From Novosphingobium huizhouense (GTDB lineage: Bacteria; Pseudomonadota; Alphaproteobacteria; Sphingomonadales; Sphingomonadaceae): a stretch of DNA of 64,000 bases. The notes under the pieces were generated by a model, which worked only from the letters and a program-made list of their open reading frames with translations, was not told where the DNA came from and searched no databases. The stretch spans positions 744,001 to 808,000 of the forward strand of contig NZ_JAILXZ010000001.1 in assembly GCF_020179475.1 (NCBI RefSeq), read 5' to 3'. Both the position numbers and the translations under genes were made by a program. Shown here piece after piece: positions 30,732 through 41,348 of this stretch. Within the stretch, counting starts at the first letter, position 1, and every line of letters starts with the position of its first letter.

Positions 30732-30983
30732 TTATGAGGACGCGGGCGAGCGGTGGTTGTAGTATTCGGCCGTCGTCCCGGCGCCGTCGCTGGCGGCGAG
30801 CAGGCTGAGCGCCGCGGCGAGGCCCTGGCGGGCGAAGGTATCGAGCAGGTCGTCGCAGGACCGGTCGTGCGCCTTGGCCACGGCCTTCAGCGCCCGCGCC
30901 ATTTCCTCGAACTCGATCTCGGTGAGGCGGGCGGCCTTCCATTCTTCGGCGGCGTTGAAGTTCTCGTGCAGGTGATGGCCCAT
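30732..30983 (-). CDS. Small hypothetical helical protein upstream of fumC
   Basis: This 83-residue soluble protein has a His-rich start (MGHHLHENFN) and two probable amphipathic helices (EEWKAARLTEIEFEEMARAL and the following AKAHDRSCDDLLDTFARQG). A single cysteine lies near residue 42. The ATG at 30983 was chosen because GGGAG lies 8 bases upstream; longer starts to 31010 exist. I recognise no family. It is probably cotranscribed with fumC. The 263 bases between it and the antiporter gene hold no other gene I can support. Confidence 0.55.
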   Translation of the reverse strand: MGHHLHENFNAAEEWKAARLTEIEFEEMARALKAVAKAHDRSCDDLLDTFARQGLAAALSLLAASDGAGTTAEYYNHRSPASS

Positions 30984-31246
30984 CGATCGGTCTCCCATTG
31001 TCGTTGACAACAGGGCTAACAGTCCGGACGCAGTTGCAGCTTAATGCGACCCGGCGGGCGGCACCGGGCGCATAACGCAAGATGGCGTCAACCACGCGGG
31101 CTTTCCCGCCCCGCTTTCGGTCCCGGTGGCGCAGAAGGGCTCGCCCCGCCGGGCACGTATTCGTATTCTCCCTTGCGCCCGGCGGCGGAGCGAGGCTCTC
31201 GCAAGCGCGCCCGCGGAGACGGGCGGGGATGCAAAGAAGGGGTTCG

Positions 31247-32431
31247 ATGGGCACGACCGAAATCTTCCTGATCGCGCTGACGATCATTCTGGCGGTGCCA
31301 TATGCCGCGTGGCGGATCGCCCGCACCGACCGGTTTGCGCCGCTGGTGGTGGTGCAGATCGTCGGCGGCATCCTGCTCGGGCCGGGCGTGCTCGGCGCGG
31401 CCTTTCCCGGCTACTATGCCTTCGTGTTCAACCCGCAGGTGATCGGTGCGCTCAACGGCATCGCCTGGTGGGCGGTGATGATGTTCGTGTTCGTCGCCGG
31501 GCTCGAGCTCGACCTCGCCGATGCCTGGAAGCACCGCGGCGAAACCGCGGTGACCGCGGCCTGCGCGCTGGTCGCGCCGCTGCTGCTCGGCGCTGCGGCG
31601 GGGGCGGTGCTGCTGGCGGGGCCCGGCTGGGTGGGGCCCAAGGGCAGCTACGGCCAGGCGGTGCTCGGCGTCGGCATGGCCTGCGCGGTCACGGCGCTGC
31701 CGATCCTGGTGCTGTTGATGGAGAAGCTCGGAATGTTCCGGCGGCCGCTCGGCCAGCGGCTGCTGCGCTACGCCAGCCTCGACGACGTGGCGATCTGGGG
31801 CGTGCTCGCGCTGATCCTGCTCGACTGGACCCGTCTCGGCCGGCAGGGCCTGTTCCTCGCCGTCTTCGCCGCTGCCGCCTTCGTCATGCGCAAGGCCATG
31901 CAGCGACTGCCGCAGGACGACCGCTGGTATGTCGCGCTGGTCTGGCTGGCGGTGGTCGCTTTCGGGGCCGACTGGTCCGGCCTGCACTTCATGGTCGGCG
32001 CCTTCCTCGCCGGCGCGGTGCTCGATGCGCGCTGGTTCGACACCGCGCGGCTCGATGCGATGCGCAGCTTCCTGCTGCTGACGGTGATGCCGGTGTTCTT
32101 CCTTTCGACGGGCCTTCGCACCAGCTTCGGCGTCGACGGCGCGATGGTCTTCGCCGCCGCCGGCGTGCTGCTCGTCGCCTCGGTCGCGGGCAAGCTCGCC
32201 GGAGTGCATCTTGCCGGGCGGCTGCTCGGCTGGCGCAAGGGCGAGGCGAGCGTGATCGGCTGGATGCTGCAGACCAAGGCGCTGATCATGATCATCTTCG
32301 TCAACGTCCTGCTCGACAAGCAGGTGATCACCGCGCAGACCTTCACCGCGCTGCTGCTGATGGCGGTGGGATCGACCGCGCTGACCGTGCCGATGGTCCG
32401 CCCGCGGCTCGCAGCGCTCGCCGCGGCGTGA
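31247..32431 (+). CDS. CPA2-family cation:proton antiporter
   Basis: This 394-residue inner-membrane protein has about 11-12 membrane spans. The family pattern includes VVQIVGGILLGPGVLG (helix 2-3), a conserved acidic residue in FVAGLELDLADAWKH, VTALPILVLLMEKL, the ASLDDVAIWGVLAL segment with DD in helix 6, and VGAFLAGAVL. It probably exchanges Na+ or K+ for H+. No C-terminal TrkA/RCK domain is present, so it is a short form. AAGAAGGGG precedes the chosen ATG. It overlaps the serine-hydrolase gene by four bases. Confidence 0.88.
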   Translation: MGTTEIFLIALTIILAVPYAAWRIARTDRFAPLVVVQIVGGILLGPGVLGAAFPGYYAFVFNPQVIGALNGIAWWAVMMFVFVAGLELDLADAWKHRGETAVTAACALVAPLLLGAAAGAVLLAGPGWVGPKGSYGQAVLGVGMACAVTALPILVLLMEKLGMFRRPLGQRLLRYASLDDVAIWGVLALILLDWTRLGRQGLFLAVFAAAAFVMRKAMQRLPQDDRWYVALVWLAVVAFGADWSGLHFMVGAFLAGAVLDARWFDTARLDAMRSFLLLTVMPVFFLSTGLRTSFGVDGAMVFAAAGVLLVASVAGKLAGVHLAGRLLGWRKGEASVIGWMLQTKALIMIIFVNVLLDKQVITAQTFTALLLMAVGSTALTVPMVRPRLAALAAA

Positions 32432-33633
32432 TCGTGCGCGCGCTCGCCGCGGTCGGCGCCCTGCTGGCGGCGATGGGCGCGCCCGTATCGGCCAGCGCGC
32501 AGCCTGCCCGAATCGCCGTCGCCTTCGATGCCCACCGCCTGCGCCCGGTGGTGGTGGAGGGCCTTGCCGACCGGCAGACCGGGCGCGCGGTCGGCGCGGA
32601 CGATCCGGTTCGCATCGCCTCGATCTCGAAGCTGGTGACGGCGCTGGGCGTGATGCGGCTGGTCGACCGGCGCAGGCTTGATCTCGACGCCGATGTGTCG
32701 CGCTGGCTCGGCTGGCGCCTGCGCAACCCGGCCTTTCCTGACCGGCCGGTCACGCTGCGGATGCTGCTTTCGCACCTGTCGAGCCTCGTCGATGATGCCG
32801 ACTACGTCATCCCATTGGGCGAGACGGTCCGCACCCGACTGGCCGATCCGAAGGCATGGGATCGCGCGCATCCGCCGGGAAGCGACTGGTTCCATTACAC
32901 CAACCTCAACTTCCCGGTCGTCGCCTCGGTGATGGAAGCGGCGACGGGCGAGCGCTTCGACCGGCTGATGCAGCGGCTGGTGTTGCGCCCCCTGCATTTG
33001 TCCGCCTGTTTCAACTGGTCGGGTTGCTCGCCCGAGGTCGTGGCGCGGGCGGTCGTGCTCCATGGCGCAGATGGCGAGGTCCGGCGCGACGATCTGCACG
33101 GCGCGCCGCCGCCCTGCCTCGTGGCCACCGCGCCGGGCCTTGCCTGCGATCTTGCCGGCTACGTGCCGGGGACGAACGGCGCGCTGTTTTCGCCGCAGGG
33201 CGGCTTGCGCATATCGGCGAACGACCTCGCCCGGATCGGGCAGATGCTGGCGCGCGGCGGGCGCGGCTTCCTCTCGCATGCGGCCTTTGCCGAGATGACC
33301 CGGGCGCAGTGGCGCTTCGATGGCCGCAACGGCGTCGACGAAGGCGGCGAGGCCGGAGGGATCGACTGCGCCTACGGCCTTGGCGTGCATATCCTGACCG
33401 GGCGCAACGACCGCTGCCGCGATGACCTGTTCGGCGACGGCCGTACGCGGATCGGCCATTCGGGCGAGGCCTACGGCCTTCGCTCCGGGCTGTGGGTCGA
33501 TCCCGCAACGGGCCGCGGCCTCGCCTTCTTCGTCACGGCGGTTCCCGACGCGGCGCCGCCGGCAGCCTCCAGCGCCTTCACCGCCGCCGAGGAGGCGCTC
33601 GTGCGGCAGGCTTTGTTAAGCAAGACTCCGTAG
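32428..33633 (+). CDS. Exported serine hydrolase, beta-lactamase class C/PBP fold
   Basis: This 401-residue protein has a signal peptide (about 1-25, cleavage near ASAQP). The SxxK nucleophile motif is S65-K68 (SISK), the YxN motif is YTN in FHYTNLNFPV, and a third HSG motif appears in RIGHSGEAYGL. This is the EstB/penicillin-binding-protein-like hydrolase family, which includes esterases and D-aminopeptidases as well as AmpC. Nothing here specifically indicates beta-lactam resistance. The GTG start overlaps the antiporter stop, so the two are translationally coupled. Confidence 0.87.
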   Translation: MIVRALAAVGALLAAMGAPVSASAQPARIAVAFDAHRLRPVVVEGLADRQTGRAVGADDPVRIASISKLVTALGVMRLVDRRRLDLDADVSRWLGWRLRNPAFPDRPVTLRMLLSHLSSLVDDADYVIPLGETVRTRLADPKAWDRAHPPGSDWFHYTNLNFPVVASVMEAATGERFDRLMQRLVLRPLHLSACFNWSGCSPEVVARAVVLHGADGEVRRDDLHGAPPPCLVATAPGLACDLAGYVPGTNGALFSPQGGLRISANDLARIGQMLARGGRGFLSHAAFAEMTRAQWRFDGRNGVDEGGEAGGIDCAYGLGVHILTGRNDRCRDDLFGDGRTRIGHSGEAYGLRSGLWVDPATGRGLAFFVTAVPDAAPPAASSAFTAAEEALVRQALLSKTP

Positions 33634-33644
33634 CCTTGCGCGCG

Positions 33645-34202
33645 ATGTCCGCGCTCGATCTCCTGACCTTCGCCATCGCCGCGCTGATGCTCGGCGCGTG
33701 CGGATGCACCTGGCGGGCAGCCGTCCTCTTCGCCGGGTGGAGCCCCGCGGTCGCCACGGTGATGCGCAGCGGCTACGGCGAGGCCGACCGGCGCGACGAT
33801 TTCCTGAGCATGGGCCTGTCCTTCGCGACCCGGCGCGGGTGGGACTGGCGCGACGGCGAAGGCAAGCGCTGGATCGAGGACGAGGTTGCCTTCGAAACCG
33901 CAGCAGGCGAGCGCCGCCGCGCCATCGTCGGGCGGCAGGTGACCCGCGCCTGGCAGCCCTCGAGCGTGCTGCGCATCTGGTACGACCGCGCCGACCCGAC
34001 GCGGGTGACCGCCTATGGCCCGTGGTACTGGAACGCGATGACGGTGTTGTCGCTAGGCTTCGTCGCGGCGATCGCGCTGTGGGGCATGGACTGGGCGCGG
34101 ACCGGCGATCCGCCGGCGTGGCTGGAGGCGATCGCGGACAAGCCCGGCCAGCCGCCCCGCATGGTGTGGGAGCGGATGGCCGACGCGGTCTCGCACAAGT
34201 GA
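33645..34202 (+). CDS. DUF3592-like membrane protein
   Basis: This is a 185-residue protein with an N-terminal membrane span (about 5-25), an extramembranous domain (about 35-125: RKxW-like KRWIEDEVAFETAAGERRRA, VLRIWYDRADPTRVTAYG) and a second span (about 128-147). The IWYDRADPTRV segment and two-span layout suggest DUF3592, whose function is unknown. It starts 11 bases after the serine-hydrolase stop and may belong to the same transcript. Confidence 0.6.
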   Translation: MSALDLLTFAIAALMLGACGCTWRAAVLFAGWSPAVATVMRSGYGEADRRDDFLSMGLSFATRRGWDWRDGEGKRWIEDEVAFETAAGERRRAIVGRQVTRAWQPSSVLRIWYDRADPTRVTAYGPWYWNAMTVLSLGFVAAIALWGMDWARTGDPPAWLEAIADKPGQPPRMVWERMADAVSHK

Positions 34203-34266
34203 CAGGGCGCGGGGTCGGCGCGCTCGACTAGTCTGCCGAGCAAACACGCCATGGAGAGGCAGCCCC

Positions 34267-34725
34267 GTGACCGAGATCGACCCCGTCGCCCGCCTGATCG
34301 CCATCGAGGAGATCAAGCAGTTGAAGGCGCGCTACTTCCGCCTGATGGACACCAAGGACTACGCCGGGCTACGCACCGTCTTTGCCGATGACGCCGTGTT
34401 CGATGCCGCCTGCTCGCTGTCGATCGAACCCGCCGAGGATACGGAAAACTGGATTCACCAGGGCGGCGACAACATCGCGGCCTTCGTCGAGGCCGCCGTC
34501 GATCCGCTGCGCACCGTCCACCATGGCCACTGTCACGAAATCGAGGTGCTCTCCGCCACCGAGGCGCGCGGCGTGATCGCGATGGAGGACAAGATCTGGG
34601 ACGCGCAAGGAAAGCTGTTCCTCCATGGCATGGGCCACTACCACGAAACCTACCGCAAGGACGGCGGCGCCTGGCGCATCGTCACCTCGCGCATCACCCG
34701 TCTTCACGTGATTCTGGGCGAATGA
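34267..34725 (+). CDS. SnoaL-like / NTF2-fold protein
   Basis: This 152-residue protein belongs to the nuclear transport factor 2-like superfamily, which includes polyketide cyclases, dehydratases and ring-hydroxylating beta subunits. Signs are IEEIKQLKARYFRLMDTKDYAGLRTVFADDAVFD at the N-terminus (two helices and the first strand), HHGHCHEIEV and GHYHETYRKDGGAWRIVTSRI at the C-terminus. The substrate is unknown. The GTG start follows GGAGAGG. The gene lies alone between the DUF3592-like gene and recQ. Confidence 0.83.
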   Translation: MTEIDPVARLIAIEEIKQLKARYFRLMDTKDYAGLRTVFADDAVFDAACSLSIEPAEDTENWIHQGGDNIAAFVEAAVDPLRTVHHGHCHEIEVLSATEARGVIAMEDKIWDAQGKLFLHGMGHYHETYRKDGGAWRIVTSRITRLHVILGE

Positions 34726-34766
34726 GGTTTTGATCCGCGCGGACCTTCTGCCATAGGCCGCAAGGC

Positions 34767-36651
<1,885 letters not shown>

Positions 36652-36668
<17 letters not shown>

Positions 36669-36849
36669 GCCGCTGCGGACGCGCCAGCCGGGCGAGGCGG
36701 TCCTTGATCATCAGCTTCAGTTTCTTGAGCCGGGCGATCTCGAACGGATCAGCCCAGCGCCGGGCCTGGGCGTCGCGCAGCGCGGCGTCGAGCTTCTGGT
36801 GACGCTCGAGCAGGCGGTAGGCCAGCAGGCGGAAGGTGCGATTGGTCAT
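36652..36849 (-). CDS. YdcH/DUF465-family small protein
   Basis: This is a 65-residue highly basic helical protein. The sequence AYRLLERHQKLDAALRDAQA followed by DPFEIARLKKLKLMIKDRL matches the DUF465 pattern of a helical hairpin with HxxLD and LKxxKLxxKD. The function of the family is not known. GAGGAG precedes the ATG. It converges on recQ and diverges from the SPFH gene across about 300 bases. Confidence 0.82.
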
Positions 36850-37097
36850 GGCGATTGCTCCTCGATCAGAACGGTTGCGTTCGATCGGGTCTGCCGAGCG
36901 TGCGGGATCCGGGGCGGGGTAGGGGGACGCTCCGGACCTTCGGCATCGGCATGACCCGATGCGGTCCGACATCGCGTGGCGGCCGGCTGCGGATGCGAAG
37001 CCGAAGGCTCCACCGCAACCTGCGCGCCGCGCCAGAGGGGCCCGGTACCGCGAAGCCCAAGGTACGGATCGCCGGGCGGCAATCAAGTTATGTTGTG

Positions 37098-37147
37098 TTG
37101 CTGGCGCGAAATGATATTAATATGATATCACTTCGAGGGGAAGCGTG
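37098..37147 (+). promoter_or_regulatory. Promoter and tandem TGATAT operator of the SPFH/RHH pair
   Basis: A -35 TTGCTG (37098-37103) and -10 TATGAT (37121-37126) have a 17-base spacer. Two related elements lie 11 bases apart, one turn of helix: TGATATTA (37112-37119) in the spacer and the perfect palindrome TGATATCA (37123-37130) on the -10. A GAGGGGAAG ribosome site follows directly. The remaining gap upstream (from 36850) shows no gene. Ribbon-helix-helix repressors bind such tandem short sites, and one is encoded in this operon. Confidence 0.5.
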
Positions 37148-38062
37148 ATGTCCCAGATTCCTGCCGCCGCCATGTCCACCACCCGCGAACGCGCTGCCTG
37201 GAGCACCAGCGGCTACCTCGTGCTGGGGGTATTCCTGGTCCTTCTCGCGCTGTTCCTCTGGCGCCTGACCAGCTTTGCCGGCGGCCAGCCGAGCGACGCC
37301 GAAGTCGCGACCTTCGTCGGCTCGATCTTCCTGCTGCCGGTCGCGCTGGTGGTCATCGCCAAGGGCTTCTACATGATCCAGCCCAACCAGGCGGCGGCGA
37401 TCACCCTGTTCGCCTCCTATCGCGGCACCGACCGCAACGCCGGCCTGCGCTGGGTCTGGCCGTGGATGGGCAAGACGCGGATCTCGGTGCGCGCGAACAA
37501 CGTCGTTTCCGAAAAGCTCAAGGTCAACGACTTGCGCGGCAACCCGATCGAGATCGCCACCAACGTCGTCTGGCGCGTCGCCGACACCGCGCAGGCGCTG
37601 TTCGATGTCGACGACTACAAGGCCTTCGTGCTGGTCCAGATCGAAGCGGCGGTGCGCTCGATCGGTTCGCGCTACCCCTACGACGACATCGAGCACCACG
37701 AAGTGACGCTGCGCGGCCACCACGAGGTGATCAACGCCGAACTGCGCGACGAGTTGAACGCCCGGCTCGCGCTGGCCGGCATCACGGTCGACGAGTGCGG
37801 TCTCACGCATCTCGCCTATGCGCCCGAGATCGCCGGCGCGATGCTGCGCCGCCAGCAGGCCGAGGCGGTGATCGCGGCGCGCAGGAAGCTGGTCGAAGGC
37901 GCGGTGACGATGGTCGAGATGGCGCTGCAGCAGCTTTCGGAAAAGAACGTCGTCCACCTCGACGACGAGCGCCGCGCGGCGATGGTCTCGAACCTGATGG
38001 TCGTGCTGTGCGGCGAGCGCGAGACCCAGCCGATCGTCAATACCGGCACGCTGTACCAGTAG
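37148..38062 (+). CDS. SPFH/prohibitin-domain membrane protein
   Basis: This 304-residue protein has two N-terminal membrane spans (about 22-42 and 58-77), then an SPFH/Band-7 domain (about 80-260). Visible features include [39 protein letters not shown], and [16 protein letters not shown]. The [20 protein letters not shown] segment is typical of flotillin-like proteins that form oligomeric membrane microdomain scaffolds. The GTG at 37145 is an alternative start one codon earlier. It is followed 7 bases later by a ribbon-helix-helix gene. Confidence 0.88.
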   Translation: MSQIPAAAMSTTRERAAWSTSGYLVLGVFLVLLALFLWRLTSFAGGQPSDAEVATFVGSIFLLPVALVVIAKGFYMIQPNQAAAITLFASYRGTDRNAGLRWVWPWMGKTRISVRANNVVSEKLKVNDLRGNPIEIATNVVWRVADTAQALFDVDDYKAFVLVQIEAAVRSIGSRYPYDDIEHHEVTLRGHHEVINAELRDELNARLALAGITVDECGLTHLAYAPEIAGAMLRRQQAEAVIAARRKLVEGAVTMVEMALQQLSEKNVVHLDDERRAAMVSNLMVVLCGERETQPIVNTGTLYQ

Positions 38063-38069
38063 CGCGACG

Positions 38070-38252
38070 ATGGCCTCGCCCGGCAAGAAGGCCTTCGCGC
38101 TGCGCCTCGACCCGGCGCTGCACGCCGCGGTCGAGCGCGCCGCGGCGGCCGACCTGCGCTCGGTCAATGCCGAGATCGAATGCCTGCTGCGCGAAGCGCT
38201 GGCGCGGCGCGGAGTCCAGGTACCGGCGGCGAAGCCGCGCGACGGCGGCTGA
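38070..38252 (+). CDS. Arc-like ribbon-helix-helix DNA-binding protein
   Basis: This 60-residue protein has the RHH layout: strand [15 protein letters not shown], helix [11 protein letters not shown], then [18 protein letters not shown]. The RLDP and SVNAEIE positions are the conserved DNA-contact and dimer residues of Arc/CopG/HicB-antitoxin proteins. No toxin gene is adjacent. The partner is the SPFH gene, 7 bases upstream. Autorepression through tandem TGATAT sites at the operon promoter is my inference. Confidence 0.8.
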   Translation: MASPGKKAFALRLDPALHAAVERAAAADLRSVNAEIECLLREALARRGVQVPAAKPRDGG

Positions 38253-38270
38253 CGGCGGCTGACGGCGCCT
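38241..38270. repeat. Three tandem 10-bp units at the RHH gene 3' end
   Basis: GACGGCGGCT occurs twice and GACGGCGCCT once, end to end. The first unit spans the stop codon of the RHH gene, and the array ends just before the stop of the convergent LON-domain gene. It is probably slippage-generated and has no evident function. Confidence 0.75.
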
Positions 38271-38271
38271 G

Positions 38272-38901
38272 CTACTGCAGCGTCACCGCGCCGTCGTCGT
38301 CGCCTTCGCGCCGGCCGAAGAACTGCATCAGCTGGACCAGCAGCTCGCAGCGGCTGGCGAGGTCGGGCGCCTCGAGCAGCGCCTGCTTGGCGGCAGCGTC
38401 GAACGGCGCGATCTGGGACACGCCGTTGATCAGCGATTCGTCGTCGAGCCGCGAGACCGAGTCCCAGTCCACCGCATAGCCCTGCGCATTGGCGAAGCGC
38501 CGTGCCTCGCGCTCGAACCCGGCGCGCTCGATCGCGCTCAGCACCTGGCCCTCGGGATCGGTGATCAGCGTGCCCTCGACCTGGCGGAACGGCGTGGTCA
38601 CGTCGAGTTCGCGGACCAGCCGGAAGCGGGCGAGGCCCTCGAGCACCAGGTTGAACCGGCCGTCCTCGAGCGCCTCGACATCGACGATCTTGCCGACGCA
38701 GCCGACCCGGAACAACGGCGCGCCCTCGACCGGCGCCTGCGGCTGGATCATCGCGATCCGGCGGTCGCGGGCGAGCGCGTCGCTGACCATCGCGCGGTAG
38801 CGCGGCTCGAAGATGTGCAGCGGCAGTTGCAGGCCGGGAAACAGCAGCACCCCGCCGAGCGGAAAGATCGACAGCCGTATCCCGTCCTGCATCGTGACCA
38901 T
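38272..38901 (-). CDS. LON peptidase N-terminal substrate-binding domain protein
   Basis: This 209-residue stand-alone LON-SB (PUA-like) domain has no ATPase or protease part. Recognisable segments are LSIFPLGGVLLFPGLQLPLHIFEPRYR (split: ends in HIFEPRYRAM), RVGCVGKIVDVEALEDGRFN and a C-terminal helical region with LLVQLMQFFG. It may act in substrate recognition or protein quality control. It starts 5 bases after the thioredoxin-TPR gene's stop, and the two appear to form an operon. Confidence 0.87.
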   Translation of the reverse strand: MVTMQDGIRLSIFPLGGVLLFPGLQLPLHIFEPRYRAMVSDALARDRRIAMIQPQAPVEGAPLFRVGCVGKIVDVEALEDGRFNLVLEGLARFRLVRELDVTTPFRQVEGTLITDPEGQVLSAIERAGFEREARRFANAQGYAVDWDSVSRLDDESLINGVSQIAPFDAAAKQALLEAPDLASRCELLVQLMQFFGRREGDDDGAVTLQ

Positions 38902-38906
38902 CCGCG

Positions 38907-39815
38907 TCAGCCGAACAGGATGGTCGAGAGCTTGCGCCGGGTCGCCGCGACCCATGGATCCTCGAGCCCGATCGCCTCGAAGATCTGCAGCAGCCGGGTG
39001 CGTGCGGCACCTTCGTTCCAGGTGCGGTCGGCGGCGATCATCGCCAGCAGCTTCTCGGCCGCGCCGTCGCGGTCGCCGCTCGCATAGAGCGCGTTGGCGA
39101 AGGCGAGCTGGGCTTCCATGTCGGCCGGCCGCTCGGCCGCCGCTGCGCGCAGCGCTGCAAGTTCGCCCGCTTCGGGCGCGTCCTCGGCAAGCGCCAGCGC
39201 CGACTTCGCCTGCGCCAGCGCGGGATCCTCCGCGAGCTTGGGATCGAGGGCGGCGAGCACCCCTGCCGCTTCCTCGCGCCGGCCGGCCAGCAGCAGGGCG
39301 CGGATCAGGCCCGAATGCGCCGCGGCGCTGTCGGGTGCGATCTCGGCGATCTGCGCGAAGATGTCGGCGGCACGCTCGCCGTCGCCTTCGGCCAGGACAT
39401 CCTCGCCCATCGCGAGCAGCGGGGAGACGTCCTGCGCGGGCTCCTCGCCCGCCTGCACCGGCAGCTGGGCGAGTATCTGGTCGAGGTACTGCTTGATCTG
39501 CGATTCGCTGCGGGCATTGGTCAGGTCGGCCACGGGCTGGCCCTGGAACAGCGCATAGACCGTCGGGATCGAGCGCACCTGGAACTGCGCCGCGATGAAC
39601 TGTTCCTCGTCGACGTTGACCTTGGCCAGCACCACGCCCTTGTCGGCATACTCGGCCGCGACCTTTTCCAGCACCGGGGTCAGCGCCTTGCAGGGACCGC
39701 ACCATTCCGCCCAGAAATCGACGATCACCAGCTTGGTCATCGACGGCTCGACCACGGTCTTGCGGAAGCGGTCGACCGCCTTCTGTTCGTCGAGACTGAG
39801 ACCGAGGCTTGCCAA
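38907..39815 (-). CDS. cnoX: Thioredoxin-TPR fusion (CnoX/YbbN-like co-chaperone)
   Basis: This is a 302-residue protein. Residues about 10-115 are a thioredoxin domain with an intact active site, FWAEWCGPCK (C39, C42), and the cis-proline loop VRSIPTVYAL. Residues about 130-300 are alpha-helical TPR-like repeats (EDVLAEGDGERAADIFAQIA, ALLLAGRREEAAGVL). CnoX proteins hold unfolded clients and prevent their oxidation, passing them to DnaK or GroEL. E. coli CnoX lacks the redox-active pair, whereas this one keeps it. Pairing with a LON-SB gene supports a quality-control role. Confidence 0.9.
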   Translation of the reverse strand: MASLGLSLDEQKAVDRFRKTVVEPSMTKLVIVDFWAEWCGPCKALTPVLEKVAAEYADKGVVLAKVNVDEEQFIAAQFQVRSIPTVYALFQGQPVADLTNARSESQIKQYLDQILAQLPVQAGEEPAQDVSPLLAMGEDVLAEGDGERAADIFAQIAEIAPDSAAAHSGLIRALLLAGRREEAAGVLAALDPKLAEDPALAQAKSALALAEDAPEAGELAALRAAAAERPADMEAQLAFANALYASGDRDGAAEKLLAMIAADRTWNEGAARTRLLQIFEAIGLEDPWVAATRRKLSTILFG

Positions 39816-40012
39816 TGAACTTCTCCGGATCGATGCGATGTCGTGCCGCCTTCATGTGGGATCGCGGGCCCGTTCGGCAAGGGCCATGCGGGGCAGTCGG
39901 GCCGATCTGCGCGGAAAGTGCATTTGGGGGGTTGCGCCGCGCCCGAGTCACCGTTAGAGGCCCCCACACCCCAGCCGGACGGGGCCTTTTCCCACCGGCC
40001 AGAAACGCACGA

Positions 40013-40087
40013 GCGGGCGTAGCTCAGGGGTAGAGCACAACCTTGCCAAGGTTGGGGTCGAGGGTTCGAATCCCTTCGCCCGCTCCA
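40013..40087 (+). tRNA. tRNA-Gly(GCC)
   Basis: This is a 75-nt cloverleaf with encoded CCA. The acceptor GCGGGCG pairs with CGCCCGC, the D-arm is GCTC...GAGC, the anticodon loop TTGCCAA gives anticodon GCC, and the T-arm is AGGGTTCGAATCCCT. It decodes GGC/GGU. The upstream stretch back to 39816 contains no gene; a weak TTGCGC/TTAGAG promoter-like pair lies about 55-80 bases before the tRNA. Confidence 0.97.
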
Positions 40088-40164
40088 GTTTCCGGGTGGC
40101 CCACCACGCCGTTTCCGTCGTTTTCAAAGGCTCCGGTCGCGCGCCTGCCTTCGCCCGGCTGCGT

Positions 40165-41250
40165 TCAGCCGAGCAGGTCGAGCGCGCCGCTGTCGGCCAC
40201 GTGCCGGACGTGGCGGTCGAGCATGGTGAGGAACAATCGGTCGCCGCGCTCGGTGCGCATCACCGACATCGCCGCGCAGACCGCCACATTGATTCCGGCA
40301 AAGGTGAAGCGGCGGTAGTCCTCGTTGAACTGCGCGCGGGTGTAGGTGCGCACCCCCTGCGCCTCGAGCTCGCGGAAATAGGTCTCGACCAGCACCGGCT
40401 CGTGCGCGCGGCGCACGTCGGGCGCGAACGCGCCGCCGATCAGGTAGGCGACGTCGACTGCGGCATAGCCCAGCGCCGCCGACTGCCAATCGACCACCTT
40501 GAGCCCGCGATCGCCGTCGAACAGCATGTTGTCCGGGCGGAAATCGTTGTGCGTCACGCAACGCGGACGTGCCGGGTCGATCGCGGCATAGGCCTCGTAG
40601 CGTTCGCAGAACCGGTCGCAGATCGCGATCGTCGCAGCCGGCAGGTCCGCCGCATGCCGCTCGCGATAGCCGGGCCAGGCGCTGCGGATCGCCTCGGCGG
40701 GATAGAACGGCTGCGCCAGGGGCCGCATCGCGGGCTCGCCGCTTTCCAGCCACGACAGGTCGCGCTCGCCGCCCTCGTTCCAGAACGCGGCGTGAAGCCG
40801 CGCGCCCTCGATGACCGCGGCCCGGGCCTGCGCCGGGCTGATCCCCGCGATCTGGTCGCCCGGGCGCGCCGGATGGCAATCCTCGAGCAGCAGCGCGAAG
40901 CTGCCGTCCTCGGCCAGCTCGGCTGCATGGCAGCGCGCGGTCGACACCCGCGCCTCGGCAGCGAGCTCGCGGTAGAAGCCGATCTCGCGCGCATAGAGCC
41001 CGTTGCCGGCCGCGGCCTCGCGGCTGGCGGGATCGCTTGCCGCGAACTTGCCGATCAGCGTCGCGGGGCCCTTGCGACGGCCATAGCGCGGGGTGATGCG
41101 CACGGTGTCGCCCAACTGCCCGGTGCCGACGCGCTCGAGCGCGATGTCCTCGATGTCCCAGTCGACGCCGCTTCGCGCGAGCAGCGCGGCCAGCCACTCG
41201 GCGCGCAGCGATTCGGGGGGCGGCACGCTCGGCAGCAGCGGATCGGTCAC
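40165..41250 (-). CDS. APH-family phosphotransferase (choline/aminoglycoside kinase-like)
   Basis: This 361-residue protein kinase-like-fold phosphotransferase has the catalytic loop CVTHNDFRPDNMLFD, metal-binding VVDWQSAALGYAAVDVAYL, and N-lobe GTGQLGDTVRITPRYG with the lysine in TLIGKFAASD. Members phosphorylate aminoglycosides, choline, homoserine or other small alcohols. The substrate is unknown and resistance should not be assumed. The GTG at 41250 has GGAG about 10 bases upstream. It lies between tRNA-Gly and the RTX gene. Confidence 0.83.
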   Translation of the reverse strand: MTDPLLPSVPPPESLRAEWLAALLARSGVDWDIEDIALERVGTGQLGDTVRITPRYGRRKGPATLIGKFAASDPASREAAAGNGLYAREIGFYRELAAEARVSTARCHAAELAEDGSFALLLEDCHPARPGDQIAGISPAQARAAVIEGARLHAAFWNEGGERDLSWLESGEPAMRPLAQPFYPAEAIRSAWPGYRERHAADLPAATIAICDRFCERYEAYAAIDPARPRCVTHNDFRPDNMLFDGDRGLKVVDWQSAALGYAAVDVAYLIGGAFAPDVRRAHEPVLVETYFRELEAQGVRTYTRAQFNEDYRRFTFAGINVAVCAAMSVMRTERGDRLFLTMLDRHVRHVADSGALDLLG

Positions 41251-41348
41251 GACGGCATGGCTCCTCTCGCCGGCGGATCGTTGGTCCGCTGGTCAAGCCT
41301 GACCATGGCGCATTGCGTCCGCGCGGCCAAGCGCGGATGCAGGCCGCG

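Noticed and set aside
32428..33633. Beta-lactam resistance gene
   Set aside because: The SxxK/YxN hydrolase fold is shared by many esterases and peptidases; nothing in the sequence singles out beta-lactams.
38070..38252. Antitoxin of a HicAB-type system
   Set aside because: The RHH protein is similar in fold, but no toxin frame lies beside it. The neighbours are an SPFH gene and a LON-domain gene.
40165..41250. Aminoglycoside resistance phosphotransferase
   Set aside because: The catalytic loop is that of the broad APH/choline kinase superfamily, and there is no mobile element or resistance context.
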